Below are positions 9,441 to 17,418 of a DNA stretch of 64,000 nucleotides, piece by piece. The notes under the pieces were generated by a model. It had not been told where the DNA came from and made no database searches. It was given only the letters and a program-made list of their open reading frames with translations. The translations under genes and the position numbers were made by a program. The stretch is from Rhizobium sp. CCGE531 (lineage in GTDB: Bacteria > Pseudomonadota > Alphaproteobacteria > Rhizobiales > Rhizobiaceae), in assembly GCF_003627795.1 (NCBI RefSeq), contig NZ_CP032686.1:682001-746000 (forward strand), in the 5' to 3' direction. Positions within the stretch are counted from its first letter, which is position 1. The number at the start of each line of letters is the position of its first letter.

Positions 9441-10105
9441 CGGCCCAAGACCCTCAGTAGGTTCTGGTCACGATACCCGAAGTGAACCGAGTGGCTATCC
9501 CAAAGGTTGTCCGATGGACGCCGTTGCCTTTCGCCGAAGCTTGATATATATCGTAGTACGATCTATAAAATAGAAGCTACTACATAGCAGCGCGCTCCGT
9601 GACAAATTTAATCGCATTCCGTAATGCGATATCATCCCGCTCCTCATGCGCCGGATGAAACGTAAGAAGATTTGCAGCAAAGTAGCCGAACGCGAGGTCT
9701 AGGCGCCATTGTGCCGGCGTCAATCGATTACCGTCGCAACGGCGGACAAATGAGAGAGAGCAAGCGGTGATGAACGGGCAACTCATCAGTTCCTGATTTA
9801 CAAGATCGTGCCGATCAATATAGAGGGAATCGACCTTTCGTTCACCAACGCGTCCCTTTTTATGGTGGCTGCGGCGCTCATATCCGCAGGTTTCCTCTAT
9901 TTCGCCACCTCAAGCCAGTGCTGAACCCGCTTCCGGCTCTTGAACCAGTCGAAGGACTCAATGGGATGTCCGACGACACTGCGAGGGCATGCAATCTCGT
10001 CGGACGCTGCAACGGCCGGCTCGCGGGTGGCATCCGGGCCGGTCTACATACACGGTGCGCAGGAACGATAGACGTTGCGCGACGTTCACTGCACGTACAC
10101 ACACA

Positions 10106-10157
10106 TGACGTACAAAGATCCGTATACCAACTTGACGGGTACGTCATTTTGACGTAC
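10106..10157 (+). promoter_or_regulatory. probable TacA operator repeats
   Basis: GTACGTCA at 10139-10146 and TGACGTAC at 10150-10157 form a perfect 8-bp inverted repeat with a TTT spacer. Another TGACGTAC copy lies at 10106-10113. Antitoxins with ribbon-helix-helix domains commonly repress their own promoter, and the downstream arm covers the predicted -35 box, so this is the likely operator (inference). Confidence 0.6.
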
Positions 10158-10177
10158 ACATTGCCACACTGTTATAC
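10149..10177 (+). promoter_or_regulatory. sigma70-type promoter of the toxin-antitoxin pair
   Basis: A -35 box TTGACG (10149-10154) and a -10 box TTATAC (10172-10177) are separated by 17 bases. AGGAGG at 10184-10189 then precedes the antitoxin ATG at 10195. The -35 overlaps the inverted repeat described above. Confidence 0.65.
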
Positions 10178-10194
10178 CCGAATAGGAGGCGGCT

Positions 10195-10503
10195 ATGATT
10201 GCTTTCAAAGACATGACTGCCGAAATCGATGAACCAAATGACGCACGTATGGGCTTCCGTACGAAGGCGCGCATCAAGACGGCAATCCAACGCGCTGCTG
10301 CGCTGTCCGGTGTAGACGACTCCGCTTTTACGATTAACGCTGCTTATCAATCCGCCATGATGACGATTGCCGCTCATGAGCGGACCCTTTTGCAGCCAGT
10401 CGATCATGCTGCGTTTTTTGCTGCACTGGACAACCCGCCAGAGCCGACAGATAAGCTTAAGGCTGCTTTCAAGCGTCATAGCGAGACTGTCGTTTCAAAA
10501 TAA
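10195..10503 (+). CDS. DUF1778 (TacA-like) antitoxin
   Basis: 102 residues. The N-terminal half (FRTKARIKTAIQRAAALSG, then SAFTINAAYQSA) fits the ribbon-helix-helix DNA-binding domain of DUF1778 antitoxins. The C-terminal part (HAAFFAALDNPPEPTDKLKA) fits the toxin-neutralising tail, with the usual F-x-x-L-D-x-P-P pattern. In characterised relatives such as Salmonella TacA this protein binds the GNAT toxin and represses the operon. The start is supported by AGGAGG 5 bases upstream. The gene overlaps the toxin start in TAATG, so translation is probably coupled. Confident for family and role. Confidence 0.9.
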   Translation: MIAFKDMTAEIDEPNDARMGFRTKARIKTAIQRAAALSGVDDSAFTINAAYQSAMMTIAAHERTLLQPVDHAAFFAALDNPPEPTDKLKAAFKRHSETVVSK

Positions 10504-11045
10504 TGCCGCAAAACGAAGCGCCAAAGCCAATCATCGAGCCGCTCGATCCCTCAAAACACGATCGGGCGGCTTTTTCGTGCGGCATTGAGCAGGTCGATAA
10601 CTTCTTTCAGAAGACCGCAAACAAGCTTCAGAAGAGCGACAATCTTCGCGTTTTCGTGATGACGCAAAACGGAGGCCCGGTGATGGGCTTCTACGCCATC
10701 AACAGTCACGCTGCTGATTATACGGAGCTTCCGAAAAAATTCGCCCGCGACCGGCCCGGACATGGGTCAATTCCCGCGGCCTACATCTCAATGATCGGTC
10801 GCGACTTGAAATTCGCTGGCGGCGGATATGGCGGCGACCTGCTGATCGACTGCTTGACGCGAATAGCGCGCATCTCGGATGACATAGGTACGGCAATCGT
10901 CATGCTCGACGTCCTGGATTGCGGTGATGCAGAGCGGACCGAGAAACGAGTAAAGCTTTACAAGGAATACGGCTTCCAGCCTCTGCCGACAAACGCTATG
11001 CGGATGTTCATCCCAATCGCGACGATCAAAAAGATGTTTGACTAA
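10503..11045 (+). CDS. GNAT acetyltransferase toxin (TacT-like)
   Basis: 180 residues, typical for TacT-type toxins, which acetylate the amino group of charged aminoacyl-tRNAs and stop translation. The acetyl-CoA loop is visible as GRDLKFAGGGYGGDLL (about residues 99-114), and the C-terminal LYKEYGFQPLP carries the conserved Tyr-Gly-Phe of the family. MGFYAINSHAA is the usual beta-strand before the AcCoA site. The stop of the antitoxin gene and the start of this gene share one base. Together they form an intact type II toxin-antitoxin pair between integrase debris and an IS element. Confidence 0.9.
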   Translation: MPQNEAPKPIIEPLDPSKHDRAAFSCGIEQVDNFFQKTANKLQKSDNLRVFVMTQNGGPVMGFYAINSHAADYTELPKKFARDRPGHGSIPAAYISMIGRDLKFAGGGYGGDLLIDCLTRIARISDDIGTAIVMLDVLDCGDAERTEKRVKLYKEYGFQPLPTNAMRMFIPIATIKKMFD

Positions 11046-11400
11046 AGCCTTGCCGCTCATGGAGCTTTGGACGGATCTGTCGTAAGGATTTTTATCATGA
11101 GTTTAGAAGGTGAGGGGCTTGTCGACTTCAATGTGCACATCTCTTGCACAAAGCCAAGCCATGCGGATTGAATAACTCGGTATATGAACCATGGGCTGAC
11201 AGCGCAGCCTTATTCATCCCGGGCTTGATTTCTAGCTGCGCAAACCCACTCGCGCCAGATTGTCAATCAGCACTGAACATTGACCCCTTTTGCTTATCCA
11301 ATTTTGACCCCCCATATGCTGTAGATCAGCGCTTGGCCTGCCCTGCGCTGGCCGGGGTTGCAGAGGGTAGGCCAAGTGCGGGTGATGAGGTCTTTCGGCT

Positions 11401-12137
11401 TTAGCTTTGAGAGCGGTTCTTGAATCGCCAGGATTCGTTTCCGGTTTCGACGATTTCGCAATGGTGGGTCAGGCGGTCGAGGAGCGCTGTGGTCATCTTG
11501 GCATCGCCGAATACTGTCGGCCATTCACCGAAGGCCAGGTTCGTCGTGACGATGATCGAGGTGCGCTCGTAGAGCCTGCTGATCAGATGGAACAGGAGCT
11601 GACCACCCGCTTGGGCAAATGGTAGGTAGCCCAGTTCGTCGAGAATGATGAAGTCGAGGCGATTGAGGTAGTCGGCTGTCCGGCCCTGCTTTCCGCTACG
11701 CGTCTCCGTCTCCAGCCTGTTGACCAGATCAACGACGTTGAAGAAGCGCCCACGCGTTCCGTTGCGAATGAGAGCACGGGCAATCGCGATCGCCAGATGG
11801 CTCTTGCCGGTTCCCGTGCCGCCGACGAGAACGACATTGCGTTGATCTGCGACGAAGGTGCCGGCAGCCAGCTCCCGCACCAGGGATTCATTGACGGGGG
11901 TGTATCGGCGAAGTCGAAATCGTCGATATCCTTGGCGAGCGGCAGCTTGGCGATGCTGAGCTGGTAGCGAATGGACCGGGCCTGCTTCTCGGCGATCTCC
12001 GACTGCAGGAGGTCACCGACGATGCGCGGCGGTTCGTGCTGCCGCTTGATGCCGTTGCCCATGACCTCGTCATAAGCGCTGCGCATTCCGTAGAGCTTCA
12101 GCGTGCTCATCAGTTCGAGAACCTCTGTTCGTTCCAT
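11401..12137 (-). pseudogene. istB: istB, IS21 helper ATPase, frameshifted
   Basis: The N-terminal part (from MERTEVLELMSTLKLYGMRS to DFDFADTP) is in one frame. The rest, with Walker [11 protein letters not shown], Walker [12 protein letters not shown] and [11 protein letters not shown], is in another. The break is at the G5 run 11896-11900: removing one base restores VNESLVREL and a continuous protein of about 245 residues, normal for IstB. Either the gene is a pseudogene or the homopolymer was miscounted in sequencing. Its ATG overlaps the istA stop by one base, the usual istAB arrangement. Confidence 0.88.
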
Positions 12138-13648
12138 CAGCCTGTCCTCCTGAGCCTGTCATAGCGGGCGCAGTCGGCGACCGGCTCATGGGTCAGCCGC
12201 AGCGCATCCGGGGTTTGAAGAGTTGCCGCTGGAGCCGGATCACGACCGCGGGCCAGAATGTTGATGATCACGGAAGCCGAGCAGACACCGTGATCCAGCG
12301 CCTCCTGGCAGGCCGCATCGACGGCCACCAAACCGTCGGTCGGAACGCATGCAAGGATGGTGACCATTTGCCGATCACCGTCATGGATGCCCTTCAGGCG
12401 CTTGCGGACCTTCTCCATCCCCGCTGGCAACGTCCAATCCTTGAACGGTGCACCGTTACGAAGAGCACCGGGTTTGCGAGCGAGAACAGGCACATAATGC
12501 CAAGGATTGTAAGCGGTCTCGCCCCGGCCAAAGCAACGAGGATGCTCTCCGACATTCACCCCGTCCTGCCGGATGACGATCCGGTCAGCGTAGGCGTGAA
12601 CCTCGACAGGGCGGCCGACCGCAGTCGAGAGGACGGAGTATTTGTTGTTGTCGAAGCGGACGGTGCAGGTCTTCGACACCGAGGCCGGGACGCAGTGGAA
12701 GCCATCGAACGGCCCGACGTAATGCACGAGGCTGCCGCGCTCCTCCTCGAACACCTGCCAGATCATTCGCTAGGTCTGCTCGGGATGGCGATGCGCTTTG
12801 GCGTAAGCAATGCATTTATCGAGCAGCCACACGTTCAACTCATCCAGGCTTTTGACCCGTAGGCGTGGTGTGAAGAAGCGCTCTCGAACCAGGCCGACCT
12901 GGTTCTCGACCTGTCCCTTCTCCCATCCGGATGCGGGCGTGCAGGCGACCGGCTGGACGAGATAGTGGCTACACATCTGCAGAAATCGACGGTTATACTG
13001 CCGCTCCTTGCCGACGAACACGGCCTCGACCGCCGTCTTCATGTTATCGTAGATGCTGCGCGTGCAGGTGCCTTTGAAGAAGTCGAAGGCCTTGTCGTGC
13101 GCATCGAACACCATCTCCTGGCTCTCGCGCATATAGGCCCGTGCGAACATCATCCGGCTATGGCAGAGCCGGACATGCGCCACCTTCACGGTCGTCGTAA
13201 CCCCGTTGATCAGAATGATCTCGTGGCTCCAGTCGAACTGGTAAGCTTCGCCGGGTGCGTAATAGAGCGGAACATAGGCCTCGGCCGTGACCGTTCCTCG
13301 CTTCTTGGCCCAGGCCTTGGCATAGCGACGAACGGTATCGTAACTGCCGTCATAACCGAGGGCACGGACCTCCTCGTAAATCCGGATCAGCGTCAGTCGT
13401 TCGCGCGACGCCTTGCCTTCGTTGGCGATGAGGAATTGTTCGACGTCACCCTTCCAGGCTCCCATCCTGGGCAACGGCTGATGTTCTCGTTTGTAGGCAA
13501 ACTCAGTCGCATCGGAGCGCAAAATCTTGCGAACCGTATTGCGTGATACATTCAGCTCTCTGGTGATCTTCTTCACCGACCAGCCCTGAACATGGAAGGC
13601 TCGTCGGACACGGGCAATCGTATCCACTCTCTTCAACTCCCACTCCAC
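12137..13648 (-). pseudogene. istA: istA, IS21 transposase, interrupted by an in-frame stop
   Basis: Two pieces in the same frame are separated by a TAG at 12770-12772, giving 292 and 209 residues. The first piece starts MEWELKRVDTIARVRRAF and carries the HTH (WSVKKITRELNVSRNTVRKI) and the DDE core: QFDWSHE, IYDNMKTAVEAVF and GWEKGQVENQVG. The second piece begins WQVFEEERGS and includes the C-terminal beta domain (VRFDNNKYSVLS). The stop falls after AHRHPEQT, downstream of the catalytic core. Together they would make about 503 residues, the usual IstA length. Confidence 0.88.
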
Positions 13649-13841
13649 CCGCTGTCAAAAGCCGGATGGTCGGATGAAATCCAAGGGGGGTCAAAATTGG
13701 CTAAGTTTTACCCCGCCAGAGGGGTCAACATTCCATGCCTAAACACAGGCACTTGGCGCAACGGCGCTTCATATTGGTACAAAGACGGCAATTGCTAGGC
13801 CGGCCGCGGCAGCACTGCCGGAAAATACGGAACCTTCCACG

Positions 13842-14399
13842 ATGATACCCGATCTCCAAGACATTCAAGTGATTTTCGTTGATCTGCAGCCAGCCCTGAT
13901 CGAAGGGAGCAAGACCAATCCCCCGGAAATCATTGCTGCTGCTGCCGGCGCTCTCCTGCAGGCCAGTCGGATTTTGCAATGGCCCGTTACATTTTCCATA
14001 GTGCCAGTGGGAGGCAAGCTGGGCGAGCCAATCCCTGAATTGCGCAACGATGCCGCTAATACGAATACGTTCTCGAGAACGACGACGAATCCTTTCCTGG
14101 TTCCGGCTTTGGCTGAAACGCCCGCCACAAAAAACCGAAGTGCGCTGATCATTTCAGGCTTTTCGGCGGAGACTGCTGTACTACAGACTGCGTTTGGCGC
14201 CTTGCAGGCAGGCTATTTCGTCTACGTGCCTGTTGATGCCATCGGAAGCCGTTCCGAGCGCACCGAACGGGCTGCAATTACCGAAATGGAGCGGCGCGGC
14301 GCAACATTGACTTCCGTTCGGAGCTTGCTACTGCGTCTCACTCCGGATTTGTCCAGTGCTCCCGGTAGCGAGATATTGAAGGCCCTCGGCTCGCTGTGA
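13842..14399 (+). CDS. isochorismatase-like hydrolase family protein lacking the catalytic Cys
   Basis: 185 residues. It has the isochorismatase-like fold markers: VIFVDLQPAL near the N-terminus with the conserved Asp, and SGFSAETAVLQTAFGALQAG near residue 105, which aligns with the usual G-x-x-T-x-x-C-V-x-x-T-A block. Alanine sits where the nucleophilic cysteine should be, and the Lys region (NTFSRTTTNPF) also lacks the expected Lys. Known family members hydrolyse amides or vinyl ethers with a D-K-C triad, so this protein is probably not a standard hydrolase; it may bind a ligand or be decaying. The ribosome site is weak. The start lies about 107 bases beyond the IS21 end, so its native promoter may have been separated. 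Confidence 0.7.
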   Translation: MIPDLQDIQVIFVDLQPALIEGSKTNPPEIIAAAAGALLQASRILQWPVTFSIVPVGGKLGEPIPELRNDAANTNTFSRTTTNPFLVPALAETPATKNRSALIISGFSAETAVLQTAFGALQAGYFVYVPVDAIGSRSERTERAAITEMERRGATLTSVRSLLLRLTPDLSSAPGSEILKALGSL

Positions 14400-14504
14400 C
14401 TTTGATCGGGCATTACACGGAGATGCCGCCCTGCCTTTAGATTGACTGGTGCTCCGACTCGTCGTTGGAGCCGGGTCTTTTGGAACCTCTGGCGCTGATC
14501 GTTT

Positions 14505-14717
14505 TCATGGGCCGGCCATGTTGTCGGACTGGATGCGGACCCATGCGTTGAGCGGCACCTCGCCGGCGGATGCATTGGTGAAGGCGGCTCCGACCAGTTT
14601 CGCTGCTCTTACCGGAGATGAAAGACCCAGCATGAAGCCACCTGCCATCAATGCAGTAGCTTGAATCAGACGGCGCCGGTCGATTTGGATAACGTCGGTA
14701 GAAGAGGTGGCGCGCAT
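14505..14717 (-). pseudogene. 5' fragment of a molybdopterin oxidoreductase large-subunit gene (IorB-like)
   Basis: About 70 residues: a Tat-type leader (DRRRLIQATALMAGG, then AMGLSS-like hydrophobic run and VRAA) followed by PLNAWVRIQSDN, the typical start of isoquinoline 1-oxidoreductase beta-subunit-like proteins. The frame then stops at MAGP, whereas the family continues for about 700 more residues. No continuation is visible in any frame to the left, where the isochorismatase-like gene ends. It is therefore a truncated remnant. Identification rests on the leader plus a short mature segment. Confidence 0.55.
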
Positions 14718-15338
14718 AAGATTGAGTTCCGTCGGATTTTGGCAGAAACCGTGGACATCGGGCGCCTTGCCGCATCGCCTGTCGAATCCCACAATCCTCT
14801 GCCCTTCGGCGGCTTTTATAATTGGGAACCCTCGTGATCAGTGGTGATAAGTTTTCCCCATCACGTAGATCTGCGGTCTACTTCCGGGGCGCCGGTGGCA
14901 CGACTTCAATAGGATTGACCGCATTTTTTGGAGAATTTCCTCCAAGTGCATCATGCCAGTGTTAAAGGGCGAGGCAGCGTTCGAAGCGCATCTGAAAACT
15001 GATTGTGAATCGGCGCGGTGATCAGGGGCAAATCGGCGTCACAAGCTGTTTATATTTCAAAGAGGGGCGGGGTCATTCGGCGACGCCGATTCACACATTG
15101 GCATATTTCACTTGATAAGCGTATGCAGATAGTTAGCCGGCTAAAAATCAGATAAGCTGAATTATGGAACTTGCACCGCTGCTCCCGACATCATTCTTCA
15201 ATCCAGCAGGTTCGTGAGGTGACCTGCTTATCGGCAGGTCGCGTCCAGCGAAACAATCTACGGGGCAACCGATTGATTGGATTCTTCCAAACGACGCAAG
15301 GGCGGAGTAAGTGCTTCGGCACGGGGCGTGTCATGCCT
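14718..15338. other. intergenic stretch without a recognisable gene
   Basis: About 620 bases with no supported coding sequence on either strand. The only clear structure is a short element with inverted ends at 15004-15095, listed separately. The stretch lies between the oxidoreductase fragment and the last gene of the large sugar-catabolic operon and looks like insertion or deletion scar tissue. Confidence 0.6.
15004..15095. mobile_element. 92-bp MITE-like element with 12-bp perfect inverted ends
   Basis: TGTGAATCGGCG (15004-15015) and CGCCGATTCACA (15084-15095) are perfect inverted repeats enclosing 68 bases. An internal partial copy, AATCGGCGTCAC, begins at 15031. Repeated sub-terminal motifs are typical of IS21-like ends, so this may be the two ends of a larger IS brought together by deletion. 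It has no coding capacity. No clear target duplication is seen. Confidence 0.5.
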
Positions 15339-16238
15339 TCAGACCTTCAACACGCTCGCGTTGTAAATCTCTTCAATCGTTTTTCCAAGGCTGGCATCGA
15401 ACTCCGCATCGCTCATCGTTGACCGCAAATCTTCAGTCAAAGCCCTCGAGAAGCTGGCGATCATGCCATGATTGTGGGTGAGCTTTTCGCAGGCGTCGAC
15501 GCGGCTATAGCCGCCTGAGAGCGCGACCACACGAGCGACCGACTTGTGGTCGATGAGCGGCTTGTAAAAATCCGCAACCGTCGGAATGGTCAGTTTGATC
15601 ATGACCTGCTGGCCCGGGGACAGAGCATCGAGTTCTCGGGCGATCTCGTCGCGCAGGATCGCTTCCGCTTCCGCTTTGGTCGGGCTCTTGATCGAGACCT
15701 CCGGCTCGATGATCGGAACGAGTCCGTGGCCCAGGATTTGCCGCCCTACAACAAACTGCTGCTTTACCACGGCAGCGATTCCGGTCTGGTCGGCATGCGC
15801 GATCACCGATCGCATCTTGGTACCGAAGATGCCCTTCTTCACTGCGCGCTGCAGCAGAGCGTCAAGATCTGGCATCGGCTTCATTAGCTGGACGCCATCT
15901 TCTTCGCCCACCAATCCTTTGTCGACTTTCAGAAACGGCACGACGCCGCGCTCTTCCCAGAGGTACGAAGGGACCGGTTTTCCATTCGCGTCTCCATCCA
16001 TGGTCTTCTCGAAAAGGATGGCGCCGATTACCTTGTCACCGGAGAATGCGGGTGTCGTCATGATGCGCACTCGCATCTCATGCATGATCCGGAACATCTC
16101 CTCCTCGCCGCTGTAGTCGGAATCGGAAATGCCGTAGAGACGCAAGGCAGCCGGCGTAGAACCACCACTCTGATCGAGGGCGGCGATGAAACCGTCCCGG
16201 CTGGTCATCTGCGTCATCATCCGTGCATCCGCTGTCAT
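15339..16238 (-). CDS. class I fructose-bisphosphate aldolase
   Basis: 299 residues, a class I (Schiff-base) aldolase of the vertebrate-like bacterial group. Visible markers are ALDQSGGSTPAAL near residue 20, EPEVSIKSP near 180, the Schiff-base Lys in MIKLTIP near 215, and ALSGGYSR near 240, which binds a phosphate. It would split fructose 1,6-bisphosphate or a related ketose phosphate into two three-carbon units. It is the last gene of the long minus-strand catabolic run, 179 bases beyond the sugar kinase gene, so it may also have its own promoter. AGGGAA precedes the ATG. Family firm; the true substrate in this operon could be a different ketose phosphate. Confidence 0.9.
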   Translation of the reverse strand: MTADARMMTQMTSRDGFIAALDQSGGSTPAALRLYGISDSDYSGEEEMFRIMHEMRVRIMTTPAFSGDKVIGAILFEKTMDGDANGKPVPSYLWEERGVVPFLKVDKGLVGEEDGVQLMKPMPDLDALLQRAVKKGIFGTKMRSVIAHADQTGIAAVVKQQFVVGRQILGHGLVPIIEPEVSIKSPTKAEAEAILRDEIARELDALSPGQQVMIKLTIPTVADFYKPLIDHKSVARVVALSGGYSRVDACEKLTHNHGMIASFSRALTEDLRSTMSDAEFDASLGKTIEEIYNASVLKV

Positions 16239-16417
16239 TTTAATTCCCTTTGCGCTGTGTGTCCCTTAGATGATGGCGTCGAAGTCCACATCCAGGGCTC
16301 CAAGGTTGAACAAATTCGCTTCTATTTACAAGCTCCGGGGCCTTCCAAGCCACCACGCTGTGAACATATTGGCATCGTCGCGGGGACCCAATGCATCTAC
16401 GGCAGTTCTCTCCGGCA

Positions 16418-17407
16418 CTATTCCGGCGTCGCGCTCCTCGGGCATGCGAAGATGCGGCCTAACTTCTCGTCGCGATGCAGCGTGAACCGTCCGAGAGCTT
16501 CCTTTGGTGCGCGAGCCCCAGGATGCCGCAAAACTTCGGCTGAAAGCTGCTGGCCGAAAATCACTGCTTCACGCAGCGCCATCCCGCCAATACGGGCCGC
16601 CAGATAACCTGCGTTGAAGGCATCACCGGCCCCTGTCGTGTCCCGGATCATTGCGACTTTCGGAGTCACCATCTCGCCGCTCTCGTTGCTGGAGGCGAAG
16701 GTAACTGCGTCTGCTCCGTTCTTGACGATAATTTCCTTCCGTCCCTCAGCTTCGATCCTGGCGATGGTGTCGGCTGGGGACTTGTCGCCCCACAGAGCAG
16801 CCTCGTCGTCGAAGCTCGGGAGCACGATATCGCTGAGCGTAAGCATGTCCTCAATGCTTCGCCGCGTGTGCTCGGGCGACGTCCAAAGCCGCGGACGGAC
16901 ATTTGGATCGAAGGAGACGATCGCGCCTGCGTCGCGCGTTCTTGCAACGGATTCAAGTAGCGTATGGCGACCGCTCTCGGACAAAATAGCCAGCGTTATT
17001 CCCGAAACATGGATCAAGCCTGCGTCGTCGATTGCCGTCGACAACTGTGCCGCGTCGTCGGCGAGATGCGTGGCTGCCGAATCCTTGCGCCAATAGTGAA
17101 AGCTGCGCTCGACGCCGTCCAACTCAATGACGTAGAGGCCCATTGTGCGCATCGGATCGCGCGAGATGACCGTGGTGTCGAATCCATCTGCCTGGAGCTC
17201 CTCGACGAACCGGTCGGAGAGACCGTCGACCCCTACCCTCGACACGAAGCCCACACTCGCCGCATCACCCAGCAAGTGCGCCATGTGCCATGCGGTATTG
17301 AACGTGTCACCGGCGTAACCGAAGCGGAACATGTTCGCTCCGTCGGGCGCCATTTCGATCATCGCCTCGCCGATGGCGACAATCTTTCTCGATGCAAACT
17401 CGATCAT
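16418..17407 (-). CDS. PfkB-family sugar kinase (2-keto-3-deoxygluconate kinase-like)
   Basis: 329 residues from the ATG at 17407 (MIEFASRKIVAIGEAM); a GAGG site lies 9 bases upstream. An in-frame TTG 9 bases earlier is less likely. The PfkB signature DTTGAGDAFNAGYLAAR near residue 255 carries the catalytic Asp, and GYAGDTFNTAWHMA near 30 is the substrate loop seen in KdgK-type enzymes. It should phosphorylate a sugar or sugar acid with ATP in the cytoplasm. It follows the flavoprotein gene by 11 bases and precedes the aldolase, so kinase then aldolase is a natural order of reactions. The closest resemblance is to KDG kinases, but the aldolase next door is of the FBP type, so the substrate is open. 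Confidence 0.85.
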   Translation of the reverse strand: MIEFASRKIVAIGEAMIEMAPDGANMFRFGYAGDTFNTAWHMAHLLGDAASVGFVSRVGVDGLSDRFVEELQADGFDTTVISRDPMRTMGLYVIELDGVERSFHYWRKDSAATHLADDAAQLSTAIDDAGLIHVSGITLAILSESGRHTLLESVARTRDAGAIVSFDPNVRPRLWTSPEHTRRSIEDMLTLSDIVLPSFDDEAALWGDKSPADTIARIEAEGRKEIIVKNGADAVTFASSNESGEMVTPKVAMIRDTTGAGDAFNAGYLAARIGGMALREAVIFGQQLSAEVLRHPGARAPKEALGRFTLHRDEKLGRIFACPRSATPE

Positions 17408-17418
17408 CCGGGGCAACC

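Larger units (their letters stand above)
11274..13735 (-). mobile_element. IS21-family insertion sequence, decayed
   Basis: The element holds istA and istB on the minus strand. The likely ends share TTGACCCC followed at some distance by CCAATTTTGACCCC: left end near 11274-11312, right end (inverted) near 13683-13735. IS21 elements move with an IstA transposase and an IstB ATPase. Both genes are broken, by a stop in istA and a one-base insertion in istB, so this copy should not move on its own. I could not find a clear target duplication, so the outer limits are good only to several bases. The flanking genes are a toxin-antitoxin pair and an isochorismatase-like gene. Confidence 0.85.

Noticed and set aside
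9202..10105. Several short frames between the aegerolysin and toxin-antitoxin genes
   Set aside because: Apart from the integrase remnant none resembles a protein or has a ribosome site.
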